Shown here: positions 40,546-48,674 of the stretch, piece by piece
How the letters are laid out: every line of letters begins with the position of its first letter
Position numbering within the stretch: position 1 is the stretch's first letter
Origin: an uncultured Prevotellaceae bacterium
GTDB taxonomy: Bacteria; Bacteroidota; Bacteroidia; Bacteroidales; Bacteroidaceae
Direction of reading: 5' to 3'
NCBI GenBank assembly: GCA_946415365.1
Contig: CAMKSE010000001.1
Location: 186,001 to 250,000, forward strand
Length of the DNA: 64,000 nucleotides
Position numbers and translations under genes: made by a program
Notes under the pieces: model-generated
Databases searched by the model: none
What the model was told of the DNA's origin: nothing
The model's input: only the letters and a program-made list of their open reading frames with translations

Positions 40546-41274
40546 TTAATTTGTCATTAGTATGATTACACCGCTGATGCAGATATAGGCATAGACGATG
40601 TAGCGGAAGATGCGGTTGGGGATATGCTTGAAAACGTAGGCACCCAGCATCGTGCCGATGATGACACCGCCGAGGCCATAGAGATAATCAACTGCTACAG
40701 TGGTGGTAAAAAAGCCGTTGTATGCTCTCACACCAGTCATCATAATGTTACCAATCAGGAAATAGGTCTGGGCCATTGCCATATAGTGTTCCTTCGTCGG
40801 CTCACTTTGGATGAAGTAAAGCACGGCAGGCGGGCCTTGCATGCCAAAGAAACCGCCCATCAGTCCGCTGAGCGTTCCTGCGCAAACTTGCACTTTCTTC
40901 GTCGTTGACAGTTTTATGCCCTGGCTAAACAGCATGAAGTAGATACTAATCAGGATGAGTGCCACACCAAGAATACGTCGTAAGATGTGGTCTTCGATAC
41001 GTGTCAGGGCAAAGATGGCAATGGTTGAGACGATGATAAAGGTTAGCAGGATCGGCCAAAGCCGCTGCCAGGTGACGTAGTTTCTTAATCGCCACACAAT
41101 AGCCGCAGAAGTTGTGATTGCCAGCAGCCCTGAGAGTGTTGTAGCCTCTCCATACGTTGGCATGAGGAATGGCAGCATCGTCATAATGAAAATGCCGAAG
41201 CCGAAGCCCGTGGTGCGCTGGATGAAACTCGCACCGATGCTCAGCAGGAATATGGAAAGGACTATGCTGCTCAA
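40546..41274 (-). CDS. TauE/SafE family membrane protein (probable anion exporter)
   Basis: 242 aa with about eight membrane helices in two repeats. RTTGFGFGIFIMTMLPFLMP near the N-terminus and CAGTLSGLMGGFFGMQGPPA in the second repeat are the TauE/SafE signatures. Members export sulfite, sulfonates or sulfoacetate, others have unknown substrates. A minus-strand TACCTTTG lies ~25 bp upstream. A link to the sulfur genes at 58-64 kb is possible but not supported by position. Confidence 0.82.
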   Translation of the reverse strand: MSSIVLSIFLLSIGASFIQRTTGFGFGIFIMTMLPFLMPTYGEATTLSGLLAITTSAAIVWRLRNYVTWQRLWPILLTFIIVSTIAIFALTRIEDHILRRILGVALILISIYFMLFSQGIKLSTTKKVQVCAGTLSGLMGGFFGMQGPPAVLYFIQSEPTKEHYMAMAQTYFLIGNIMMTGVRAYNGFFTTTVAVDYLYGLGGVIIGTMLGAYVFKHIPNRIFRYIVYAYICISGVIILMTN

Positions 41275-41330
41275 ATCCTAAACTATCCTAATAATCGGTG
41301 CAAAGGTACGAAAAATATGGGATTATTAAC

Positions 41331-41338
41331 TATCTTTG
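41331..41338 (+). promoter_or_regulatory. -7 box for the NifX-like gene
   Basis: TATCTTTG ~35 bp before the ATG at 41373. Confidence 0.6.
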
Positions 41339-41372
41339 CAAAGTGAATTAAGAAGAATTATTAGAAATAACG

Positions 41373-41774
41373 ATGAAGAAGATAGTAATTCCAACACGTG
41401 AGGACATGGTCGATGACCACTTTGGCCACTGTGCCTATTATACCGTAGTAACACTCGATGATGAGAATCAGGTTCAGGAGAAAGAACGCCTGGACTCCCC
41501 TGAGGGGTGTGGCTGCAAGTCGAATATTGCATCTGTCATGCAGGAGATGGGAATCACGCTGATGCTGGCTGGCAATATGGGCATGGGAGCCTATAACAAG
41601 CTGTCAGCCCACGGTATCACCGTCATCAGAGGCTGTCATGGCAAAGTGGATGATGTGCTCAGGTCTTATCAAAACGGAGAACTACAGGATTCTTTGGAAT
41701 CATGCGACCATCATGACTGTACTCACCATGAAGAGAAACCTGTGTACGTAATTCCATCCTTTGGCAAAAAATAA
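41373..41774 (+). CDS. NifX/NafY-like iron-molybdenum-cofactor-binding-type protein
   Basis: 133 aa. MKKIVIPTREDMVDDHFGHC and VVTLDDENQVQEKERLDSPE, then GITLMLAGNMGMGAYNKLSA and VIRGCHGKVDDVLRSYQNGE match the dinitrogenase cofactor biosynthesis (Nitro_FeMo-Co) family, widespread in organisms without nitrogenase. The end is rich in Cys and His (SCDHHDCTHHEE), possibly binding metal. Probably an iron-sulfur or metal-cluster carrier. No nif genes are present. First gene of a run to 47.1 kb. Confidence 0.82.
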   Translation: MKKIVIPTREDMVDDHFGHCAYYTVVTLDDENQVQEKERLDSPEGCGCKSNIASVMQEMGITLMLAGNMGMGAYNKLSAHGITVIRGCHGKVDDVLRSYQNGELQDSLESCDHHDCTHHEEKPVYVIPSFGKK

Positions 41775-41789
41775 TGATACGCATATAAA

Positions 41790-42260
41790 ATGAAGAAAAT
41801 AATAAACCCTTGGCGTAACCACGAAGGTTATAACTGTTTCGGTTGCAGTCCTGATAATCCCATTGGGCTTCACATGGAGTTCTATGAGGATGGTGACTAT
41901 ATCGTAAGTACCTGGCATCCCGAACATAATTATCAGGGCTGGGTAGATACCATGCACGGGGGCATTCTGAGTACGCTGATTGATGAAGTATGCGGTTGGG
42001 TTGTCACCCGCAAACTTCAGACCAGCGGCTACACCGTTCAGCTGAACGTGAAGTTCCGCAAGGCAGTTCCTACTACCGAACCAGAACTGACCATCAGGGC
42101 CAAAGTCTCGAAACAGGTACGGAATTTGGCATATATCAGTGCAGAGATTACCAACTCGAAGGGTGAACTCTGCAACGAGGGCGAGGCCATCTACTTCCTG
42201 ATGAAGGAGGAAAAAGCCAAGGAAATGGGATTCCTGCATTGTGAAGTAGAGGATGAATAA
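41790..42260 (+). CDS. PaaI-like hotdog-fold thioesterase
   Basis: 156 aa. NCFGCSPDNPIGLHMEFYED at the N-terminus, DTMHGGILSTLIDEVCGWVV with the HGG and Glu of the active helix, and TVQLNVKFRKAVPTTEPELT match 4HBT/PaaI-like thioesterases. It hydrolyses an acyl-CoA thioester; the chain is unknown. It overlaps the next gene by 8 bp. Confidence 0.83.
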   Translation: MKKIINPWRNHEGYNCFGCSPDNPIGLHMEFYEDGDYIVSTWHPEHNYQGWVDTMHGGILSTLIDEVCGWVVTRKLQTSGYTVQLNVKFRKAVPTTEPELTIRAKVSKQVRNLAYISAEITNSKGELCNEGEAIYFLMKEEKAKEMGFLHCEVEDE

Positions 42261-42969
42261 GAAGATGGATCCAATGGGCAGAGCCATTGCCGACTACTGG
42301 AAAACCAAGAAGGCAGATAGGCTCAGAGTGTTTTCCCCGATGTTTGAGGAGGACGAGATCCCCTTGACAACACTTTTCCGTAAATACAAGGCTATGCCAG
42401 AGATCGAAAGGAAAGCTCTCGACATGGCTACTGGTAAGACGCTTGATGTGGGTGCAGGTTCTGGCTGTCATTCACTTGTCTTGCAGGAAAAGGGTATCGA
42501 CGTGACAGCCATTGATATTTCCCCACTATCCGTTGAGACTATGAAAGAGCGTGGGATTAAAAAAGTAATGGAACAGGACTTCTTCACTATGCAGGGAAAA
42601 TACGATACCATCCTCATGCTTATGAATGGTATTGGTATTGTCGGAACCTTGGAGCGTCTGCCCAAATTTTTCCGTCAGCTTGATAACATACTGGCTCCTG
42701 GAGGTCTGGTACTGTGTGATTCCTCAGATATCAGCTATGTATTCGAGGATGAAAACGGTATGATTGATATTCCTAACGAAATGGATTATTATGGAGAGCA
42801 TAGTTTCCAGATGCAATACAAGGACACCATTGGCGAACCTTTTGACTGGCTCTATATCGATGCTGACACCCTGAAAGAGAAAGCAGCGAAGAACGGCTAT
42901 GTCGTAGAGGTGGTTGCGGAAGGTGAGCATTACGATTACCTGGCAAGAATAGCAAAGAAAATATGTTGA
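42253..42969 (+). CDS. Class I SAM-dependent methyltransferase
   Basis: 238 aa. Motif [21 protein letters not shown], motif [22 protein letters not shown], and [20 protein letters not shown], then [17 protein letters not shown]. The N-terminal helices ([20 protein letters not shown]) and [20 protein letters not shown] are characteristic of a Bacteroidales clade with unknown acceptor. It overlaps both neighbours' ends closely, hence operonic. Confidence 0.82.
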   Translation: MNKKMDPMGRAIADYWKTKKADRLRVFSPMFEEDEIPLTTLFRKYKAMPEIERKALDMATGKTLDVGAGSGCHSLVLQEKGIDVTAIDISPLSVETMKERGIKKVMEQDFFTMQGKYDTILMLMNGIGIVGTLERLPKFFRQLDNILAPGGLVLCDSSDISYVFEDENGMIDIPNEMDYYGEHSFQMQYKDTIGEPFDWLYIDADTLKEKAAKNGYVVEVVAEGEHYDYLARIAKKIC

Positions 42970-42971
42970 TT

Positions 42972-43619
42972 ATGAACAGACCAAATCCAAACAAGGTTTT
43001 CCCGAATCCGAACCTCCCAAGACTATGCTTCATCAAGAATGTGGTGAAGAACCCACGTATCATCATCGGCGATTATACCTACTATGATGATGTGGATGGT
43101 GCTGACCAGTTTGAGGAGCACGTCACACACTTCTACGATTTTATTGGCGACAAACTGATTATCGGCAAGTTCTGTGCCATTGCCAAGGGTGTGGAGTTTG
43201 TGATGAACGGTGCCAATCACAGGATGGATTGTGCTACAACATATCCCTTTTATATCATGGGCGGTGACTGGGGAAGTGCCATTGCACCAGTCAAAGACGA
43301 GTTGCCGCTGAAGGGAGATACCGTCATAGGCAATGATGTCTGGATCGGCCAGAACGTAACCGTGATGCCTGGCGTCCATATCGGCGACGGAGCCATTATC
43401 GGAACAAACTCGGTGGTGGCAAAGGATATTCCTCCTTATGCTATTGCCGTTGGGAATCCCTGTCAAGTCGTCAGGAAACGCTTTGATGACGAACTGATAG
43501 AATTGTTGCTAAAACTCAGGTGGTGGGACAAAGGCATCGAGGAAATAGAAAGCCTTATGCCGATATTATCTTGTGGCAATTTGGAAAAGCTAAAGATGGA
43601 AATAAAGGCAAGGCTATGA
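42972..43619 (+). CDS. Vat/CatB-like hexapeptide-repeat O-acetyltransferase
   Basis: 215 aa from the ATG at 42972. A left-handed beta-helix acetyltransferase: [27 protein letters not shown] with the catalytic-type His, [20 protein letters not shown] and [20 protein letters not shown]. The order and spacing are close to streptogramin (Vat) and CatB xenobiotic acetyltransferases. Such genes can confer resistance, but chromosomal homologues of unknown substrate are common, so no resistance is claimed. Stop overlaps the next ATG (ATGA). Confidence 0.82.
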   Translation: MNRPNPNKVFPNPNLPRLCFIKNVVKNPRIIIGDYTYYDDVDGADQFEEHVTHFYDFIGDKLIIGKFCAIAKGVEFVMNGANHRMDCATTYPFYIMGGDWGSAIAPVKDELPLKGDTVIGNDVWIGQNVTVMPGVHIGDGAIIGTNSVVAKDIPPYAIAVGNPCQVVRKRFDDELIELLLKLRWWDKGIEEIESLMPILSCGNLEKLKMEIKARL

Positions 43620-44395
43620 TTATTCTGATAACAGGTGCGTCACATACGGGAAAGACGCTTCTGGCGCAGCGGATGCTAGAAGAGTACAAATACCCGTACC
43701 TTTCAATCGACCACTTGAAGATGGGATTGATTCGGAGCGGTCAAACGACTCTCACGCCGGAGGACGATGATGCGCTGACAGAGTATCTTTGGCCGATTGT
43801 CCGTGAAATGATCAAGACGGCAATTGAGAATCAGCAGAACTTGATAGTGGAGGGATGCTACATTCCTTCTGACTGGAGGAAGGACTTTGACCAGCAGTAT
43901 TTACAGTCAATACATTTCATCTGTCTTGCTATGACGGATGAATATATTGATACTCATTTCGACGAGATAAGAAGACATGCCTCTGCCATAGAGACTAGAC
44001 TGCATGATACAGATTTCACCCCTGAATCACTGAAAGCGGACAATCATTATTACATTGATTCGTTCACGCGAAACGGTGAGCAGGTAACGTTGATTGAAAC
44101 TGCATATGAAGACTCGATTTGTGATCTTTTACAAATTGAGCGAATCAATTGGATGGAGCATCGTTTCAATAATACCTTGGCTGCCATCAAGGATGGGTCT
44201 GCTGTTTCATTGAAGGCTGTCAAAGAGGATGTTGCCGAACTTAGCAAATACTATGGCAGTGAGTTGTGGAAACTGGACTTTGCTGCTGACGAAGCAGGGA
44301 AACTTCCCCCTGACCTCAAACGTGGAGTACTATCAGAAGATGGTATTTGGAATCTGCTCTCTGACTATCGTGAAATTCAAAAGAAGAAGCAATGA
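43616..44395 (+). CDS. P-loop kinase fused to DUF4298
   Basis: 259 aa from the ATG at 43616, which overlaps the previous stop. Residues 1-~170 are an AAA_33-like nucleotide kinase: Walker [38 protein letters not shown]. Residues ~175-259 match DUF4298 ([20 protein letters not shown] then [20 protein letters not shown]), normally a separate small protein. The phosphorylated substrate is unknown. The fusion suggests the two act together. An upstream in-frame Met at 43520 would overlap the preceding gene by 100 bp and is rejected. Confidence 0.78.
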   Translation: MIILITGASHTGKTLLAQRMLEEYKYPYLSIDHLKMGLIRSGQTTLTPEDDDALTEYLWPIVREMIKTAIENQQNLIVEGCYIPSDWRKDFDQQYLQSIHFICLAMTDEYIDTHFDEIRRHASAIETRLHDTDFTPESLKADNHYYIDSFTRNGEQVTLIETAYEDSICDLLQIERINWMEHRFNNTLAAIKDGSAVSLKAVKEDVAELSKYYGSELWKLDFAADEAGKLPPDLKRGVLSEDGIWNLLSDYREIQKKKQ

Positions 44396-44592
44396 AGAAA
44401 CGAAAAATCAAGTATTCGGCAATATTCTTCCTCTGCTGGTTTGTCCTTTTGGTCTTGCTGGTGGATGGAGTCCTGAAGTTCCAGACATTGGTTGACTATT
44501 TCGGGTCGTATGCATTGGTGGAGGTCGCATTGCTGCTATTGGTTCTTCTACCAACACTTGCAGTATACGCATTTACAAAAGAAAAAAAGTGA
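44392..44592 (+). CDS. Small two-helix membrane protein
   Basis: 66 aa: [20 protein letters not shown], then VDGVLKFQTLVDYFGSYALV with helices at ~9-28 and ~40-60 and Lys-rich ends. Family not recognised. Its ATG overlaps the previous stop and its stop overlaps the next ATG, so it is embedded in the operon. Confidence 0.65.
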   Translation: MKKRKIKYSAIFFLCWFVLLVLLVDGVLKFQTLVDYFGSYALVEVALLLLVLLPTLAVYAFTKEKK

Positions 44593-44855
44593 TGGCAAAT
44601 GCTCTGCTATATTATCTGATAGTTATCAATGTCGTGACCTTCCTGGTCTATGGCATTGACAAGTGGAAGGCCAAGCAAGGCAGCTGGCGCATATCAGAAG
44701 CTACTTTGCTGATACTTGCAGTCATTGGCGGTAGTATTGGCGCATTGCTTGGTATGAAGGTCTGGCGGCATAAGACGATGCATAAGAAGTTCAAGTATGG
44801 ACTTCCGCTGATTCTCATTATCCAAATCATATTAATTGGTTATCTGTCAAAATGA
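44592..44855 (+). CDS. DUF1294 membrane protein
   Basis: 87 aa from the ATG at 44592 (GTG at 44589 precedes it). VINVVTFLVYGIDKWKAKQG, SWRISEATLLILAVIGGSIG, LLGMKVWRHKTMHKKFKYG are the DUF1294 hallmarks (DKxxA, GxxGA, HKTxKxxF). Three membrane helices. Function unknown. Stop overlaps the next start. Confidence 0.85.
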   Translation: MANALLYYLIVINVVTFLVYGIDKWKAKQGSWRISEATLLILAVIGGSIGALLGMKVWRHKTMHKKFKYGLPLILIIQIILIGYLSK

Positions 44856-45226
44856 ATATAGAGGACTATCGTGAGTACTGCCTGTCATTGGGTGCAGACG
44901 TGGAAGAGAAACTACCTTTCCAGAAGTTTTTTGCAAAGCAAAGCGGCAAAGCCGAGCGCAAAAGCGGCGAAGGAGTATTGGTATTCTATGTCATGGGGCA
45001 CATGTTCTCATTCTTCGACTGCAATGACTTTTCAGTCATCTCACTGAAATGCCAGCCAGAACGCATCGAAGACTTGAAAGCACAACATGACTGTATTGGC
45101 AATCCATATAACGAATCGCCAAAGCACTGGATTGGCATCAACCCCAATTCTGCACCAGACGACTTACTGCAGGAACTGACACGGAACTCATACGAGATAG
45201 TCAAGGCGAAATATACGAAGAAATGA
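44852..45226 (+). CDS. MmcQ/YjbR family protein with a short insert
   Basis: 124 aa. Cytoplasmic MmcQ/YjbR fold: SLGADVEEKLPFQKFF, then VLVFYVMGHMFSFFDCNDFS, VISLKCQPERIEDLKAQ, YNESPKHWIGI. Between KFF and VLVFY about eight extra residues (QSGKAERKSG) derive from the 19-bp motif at 44941, here read in another frame than at 39200. Family members resemble DNA-binding domains (CyaY-like fold) but their role is uncertain. Overlaps both neighbours by 4 bp. Confidence 0.82.
   Translation: MNIEDYREYCLSLGADVEEKLPFQKFFAKQSGKAERKSGEGVLVFYVMGHMFSFFDCNDFSVISLKCQPERIEDLKAQHDCIGNPYNESPKHWIGINPNSAPDDLLQELTRNSYEIVKAKYTKK
44941..44959 (+). repeat. 19-bp GC-rich motif, copy 4 (in coding sequence)
   Basis: AAGCGGCAAAGCCGAGCGC; last base differs from the other copies. 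Translated in a different frame (SGKAER) from the copies read as KRQSRA. Confidence 0.7.
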
Positions 45227-45774
45227 TCCGCGATTTCATCGCCATAGATTTCGAGACGGCCAATCAGCAGCCGTCAAGTGTCTGCTCCGTCGGAGTGGTC
45301 ATGGTGCGTAATGGGCAGGTGGCTGACAGTTTCTATAGTCTTATTCAGCCAGAGCCGAACTACTACAACTACTGGTGTCAGCGGGTTCATGGGCTGAGCC
45401 AATGCGATACTGACGATGCGCCAGTGTTCTCGAAGGTATGGCAACAGTTAGAAGAAAAGATTGCCGATGTGTTTTTCTCTGACCTGCAGACAATCGATGA
45501 TATACATTATCAGATAGCCACCATCCCCTTTGTAGCCCACAATGCCCGCTTCGATGAAGGATGTCTAAAGGCTGCGTTCAGGGTCTATCAGATGGACTAT
45601 CCTGACTACCGCTTTTACGATACCCTCGCAGCAGCCCGCCGACAGTTCGGTCATTCGCTGCCCAATCATCAGCTCCACACTGTTGCAGCCGCCTGTGGTT
45701 ACGACCTTCAGAATCATCATCATGCCCTAGCCGATGCCGAAGCCTGTGCCGCAATAGCACTGTATATACTATGA
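45223..45774 (+). CDS. DnaQ-like 3'-5' exonuclease
   Basis: 183 aa. The DEDDh exonuclease motifs are complete: ExoI FIAIDFETANQQ (D, E), ExoII VAHNARFDEGCL (D), ExoIII HHALADAEACAAI (H, D). WCQRVHGLSQCDTDDAPVFS matches epsilon-like proteins. It degrades single-stranded DNA or RNA ends; a free-standing exonuclease rather than the polymerase subunit. Last gene of the overlapping set starting at 43616. A palindromic element follows its stop by 12 bp. Confidence 0.87.
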   Translation: MIRDFIAIDFETANQQPSSVCSVGVVMVRNGQVADSFYSLIQPEPNYYNYWCQRVHGLSQCDTDDAPVFSKVWQQLEEKIADVFFSDLQTIDDIHYQIATIPFVAHNARFDEGCLKAAFRVYQMDYPDYRFYDTLAAARRQFGHSLPNHQLHTVAAACGYDLQNHHHALADAEACAAIALYIL

Positions 45775-45786
45775 AATGTTTATGCC

Positions 45787-45850
45787 ATTGAGCTTTGCTC
45801 GATTGCGCTCACGCTCGGCAAAGCTCGAATTTATTCAGCTTTGCTCTCGC
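45787..45850 (-). repeat. Palindromic element copy (intergenic)
   Basis: Minus strand: GCGAGAGCAAAGCTGAA, loop TAAA, TTCGAGCTTTGCCGAGCG then TGAGCGCAATCGAGC. Same shape and same GCGAGAGC/GCCGAGCG flanks as the coding copies, with a different stem sequence. Confidence 0.68.
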
Positions 45851-45955
45851 TTAAACACGCCATTCATCACATTTCCGCGCAAATTATCCCAAATTTTTGG
45901 CTGTCTCGGTAATTATGCGTACCTTCGCAGCGTCAAATCATTAAACAGAAAGAAT

Positions 45956-46264
45956 ATGCAAGATTTTATGACACCCTCGAAGCATGTGAATTTCCGTGCC
46001 AAGAAGCTGTTCGGAGAGATGGGACACATCGTAGATGGTTCCATCGCTTATATCGACCTTAACGGCGGTGGCCCGACGGAGTTGCACACCCACGAGCATA
46101 ACCACCTCTTCATCGTCACCGAGGGCGAGGCCCGAATCCAGTTAGGCGATGAGACAGTCATTATCCACAAGGATGAAGCCTTCCTCGTAGAGGGCCGTAT
46201 CCCTCACTCCTGCTGGAATAATACCGACGGCGTGACAAAAATGATTGGGATTACTGTGATATGA
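45956..46264 (+). CDS. Cupin-domain protein
   Basis: 102 aa. A single cupin barrel: PTELHTHEHNHLFIVTEGEA (HxHx4H..E) and FLVEGRIPHSCWNNTDG, giving three His and a Glu as likely metal ligands. The role (small-molecule binding or isomerase) is unknown. A TACCTTCG box lies ~35 bp upstream, so a new transcript starts here. Overlaps the next gene's ATG by 4 bp. Confidence 0.8.
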   Translation: MQDFMTPSKHVNFRAKKLFGEMGHIVDGSIAYIDLNGGGPTELHTHEHNHLFIVTEGEARIQLGDETVIIHKDEAFLVEGRIPHSCWNNTDGVTKMIGITVI

Positions 46265-46616
46265 GAATAGAATTAGCAACTATACAGGATGTTCCTGAAC
46301 TTCAGGAACTGCAACACAAGGCCTTTGGTCCACAATGCATAGAGCTGGGCTGGGAAGATGCACCGCCAATGACGGAATCATTGGAACATGCATACGAGGA
46401 TTTTGCACAATGTACGACGCTGAAAGTTCTGGACGACGAAGAACGTATCATTGGCTCCATCCGAGGCCATGTGACTGACGGCTTTGCACCTGCAAGCAAG
46501 TTCCGGCACCTTACGAATTCTATCTTCGCGAAGGGTTCAGACCATATAAAGATGAGATTGTCGGCCCAGGATTAACATGGGTTTATATGGAGAAAATAAT
46601 AGGAGAACATTTGTAA
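46261..46616 (+). pseudogene. GNAT acetyltransferase with an internal out-of-frame deletion
   Basis: The first ~85 residues (MRIELATIQDVPELQELQHK, then LDDEERIIGSIRGHVTDG) are the start of a GNAT protein. After VTDG the recognisable sequence resumes in another frame as PYEFYLREGFRPYKDEIVGP GLTWVYMEKII and ends at 46616. The segment that would hold the acetyl-CoA loop is deleted. The open frame stops at 46575. Probably dead. Confidence 0.75.
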
Positions 46617-46619
46617 GGC

Positions 46620-47147
46620 ATGAAACATTCCATAATCATATATGCCAGCCAATACGGCTCCACAAAGCGATATGCGGAACGCTTATCCGCTATCACCGGA
46701 ATTAAATGCGTAAGTCGTAAAGATACTGAGAACATCCAGAACTATGAGCGCATCATATACATGGGAGCACTATTTGCTGGCAGCGTTCTGGGGCTTAAGA
46801 AATTTGCACTGACTGTCACCAGCCAGGAACTAATAGTTATAACAGTCGGTCTGGTTGACCCGCAAGATGAAGAGAATATCAGATATATCCGTAATAATAT
46901 CAAATCTCAAATTCCTGCACATTTCTACGACGAAGACAAGATATTTCATCTTCGTGGGTCCATCGACTATAGCACCATGGGGTTGAAGCATAAGTTGATG
47001 ATGAAGTTTATGCATAGTAAATTGTCGAGAATGCCTAAAGAAGAACTCAATGCCGAGTCAAAGATCATTCTGGAGACATACGGAAAGAAGGTTGACTATG
47101 TAGATTTCAACACCTTGCAGACAATAGTGAGTATCTTATATAAATAA
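46620..47147 (+). CDS. Flavodoxin-domain protein (HemG/protoporphyrinogen-oxidase-like)
   Basis: 175 aa. IIIYASQYGSTKRYAERLSA is the FMN phosphate loop, YERIIYMGALFAGSVLGLKK the second flavin loop, and DKIFHLRGSIDYSTMGLKHK resembles the region of HemG-like flavodoxins. Such proteins transfer electrons in the cytoplasm. Starts 3 bp after the GNAT pseudogene's terminal codon. A terminator hairpin follows 50 bp later. Confidence 0.78.
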   Translation: MKHSIIIYASQYGSTKRYAERLSAITGIKCVSRKDTENIQNYERIIYMGALFAGSVLGLKKFALTVTSQELIVITVGLVDPQDEENIRYIRNNIKSQIPAHFYDEDKIFHLRGSIDYSTMGLKHKLMMKFMHSKLSRMPKEELNAESKIILETYGKKVDYVDFNTLQTIVSILYK

Positions 47148-47198
47148 AGACACCAAGGCCATCAAGGTATCATAAAATGATTCCACTTCAAAACATTA

Positions 47199-47233
47199 AG
47201 ACCCCGACCTGCAGAAATGCAAGCCGGGGCCTT
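47199..47233 (+). terminator. Intrinsic terminator of the 41-47 kb transcript
   Basis: GACCCCGACCTGC and GCAAGCCGGGGCC form a GC-rich stem followed by TTTTG. Confidence 0.75.
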
Positions 47234-47297
47234 TTGAATTATATATGGAATGGCCTTCGCCGATTGACATAAAAGGGATTGCATCTAAAAACAGTTG

Positions 47298-47331
47298 GGA
47301 GCAGCATCTATTACGGTGTTGCTCCTTTTTT
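47298..47331 (+). terminator. Second hairpin with T-tract
   Basis: GGAGCAGCAT and the partner GTGTTGCTCC with TTTTTT after it; lies between the convergent transcripts. Confidence 0.7.
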
Positions 47332-47399
47332 CATGGGTACTGAGTTGGATTCCCGATGACTTGCCAAGACCGTGATGACCCGCTGTGAAGAAATAGTAT

Positions 47400-48584
47400 T
47401 TATCCGTCGTAGTCGACGAGGGCTGCGACGCAGGAGTCGGACCATACGTTTTCGGCCGTTTCCACCATGTCGATGATGGTGTAGATGGGCAGGATGATGC
47501 CTAATATGGCAACGGGGGCTCCGATGCCCGACATGAGTGAGAGGGTGAGGAAATAGCAGCCCATGGGCACCCCTGCATTGCCAACAGCCGAAACGACAGA
47601 GACGAGTATCCATAGCAGGATAATATCCCACGTAAGAACCGTTCCACCGTTCTGCATCACGAAGAGTGAGGTGACGAGGATAAAAGCGGCACAGCCGTTC
47701 ATGTTGATGGTAGTACAGATGGGCAGTACGAAGCGCGAGATGTTCTTGCGGATGCCCAGGCGACGCTCGGCTGTGTCCATCGTGACAGGCAGCGTGGCGG
47801 CACTACTTTTGGTGAACAGCGCCATCAGTACGGCAGGCATCATGCGGCCCAATACGTGGACAGGGTTGAGACCGCGTATCAATAAGAACAGAGGCAGGAC
47901 AACGAAGAACTGGATGACATTGCCGCCTATGACTACCAACACGTATTTGCCAATACTGTCGGCCACCACACCGGCCGTCACCTGAGCCGACAGCTGCGCC
48001 GCGAAGGCTACGATGCCGAGGGGCAGGGTCCAGATGAGCCAATGGATCAACAGGAAGAGCAGTTCTTGTAAGCCCACCAGGAATTTCACGACCACCGCTT
48101 TGTTCTCCGACTCCGGCAGTTTCGACAGTCCAATGCCGATAGCAAAAGCTAACAACAGCAGCGAGAGCACATTACCGTCGAAGAAGGGTTTGACAACGTT
48201 GTTGGGAATGACGCTGATGATATGATCGACGTAAGATGTCTGAGTGCTGATGTCTGAGGGTTGGGTACCATTACTGATGGTCTCGACGGGCAGATTGCCT
48301 GGAGCTACCAACACATACAGCACGGCACCTACAGCAGCAGCGGCAAAGGTGGTGAGCAACGTATAGGTGAGCGTATGGCCAAAGATACGTCCTGAACCTT
48401 TCGAACCGAAGGTGGCGAAGGTGGTGATGACCGCCAACACGATGGTCGGTACGGCCAACAACTGGAACAGCCGCGTATAGACTGTTGCCACGAAGTTCAT
48501 CACATCATCGAGCCATACAACACCTAACGTTCCCAAAACAGCACCGATTACTAGTGCCCCAATCCAAATCAATGTTTTCTTCAT
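47400..48584 (-). CDS. Dicarboxylate/amino acid:cation symporter (DAACS)
   Basis: 394 aa with eight membrane helices and two re-entrant loops. Family motifs: SSAATLPVTMDTAE (serine-rich HP1), TINMNGCAAFILVTSLFVMQ (TM7 NMDGT-like) and GNAGVPMGCYFLTLSLMSGI (HP2). Na+- or H+-coupled uptake of glutamate, aspartate, serine or C4-dicarboxylates. A TAACTTTG box lies ~10 bp upstream on the minus strand, again giving a very short leader. It is a single-gene unit between two transcripts. Confidence 0.9.
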   Translation of the reverse strand: MKKTLIWIGALVIGAVLGTLGVVWLDDVMNFVATVYTRLFQLLAVPTIVLAVITTFATFGSKGSGRIFGHTLTYTLLTTFAAAAVGAVLYVLVAPGNLPVETISNGTQPSDISTQTSYVDHIISVIPNNVVKPFFDGNVLSLLLLAFAIGIGLSKLPESENKAVVVKFLVGLQELLFLLIHWLIWTLPLGIVAFAAQLSAQVTAGVVADSIGKYVLVVIGGNVIQFFVVLPLFLLIRGLNPVHVLGRMMPAVLMALFTKSSAATLPVTMDTAERRLGIRKNISRFVLPICTTINMNGCAAFILVTSLFVMQNGGTVLTWDIILLWILVSVVSAVGNAGVPMGCYFLTLSLMSGIGAPVAILGIILPIYTIIDMVETAENVWSDSCVAALVDYDG

Positions 48585-48674
48585 ATCCGCTGCAAAGTTA
48601 CGATTTTAATTTAAAAGTTCGGGCGCAAAATCCAAAAACTTTGCCACCCGAACCAGACAAGTTGATTGCAAAAC

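Noticed and set aside
41373..41774. Evidence for nitrogen fixation
   Set aside because: NifX/NafY-like domains are common in organisms lacking nitrogenase, and no nif genes are present.
43520..43615. N-terminal extension of the P-loop kinase
   Set aside because: Would overlap the acetyltransferase gene by 100 bp; the ATG at 43616 gives a standard ATGA overlap and places Walker A near the start.
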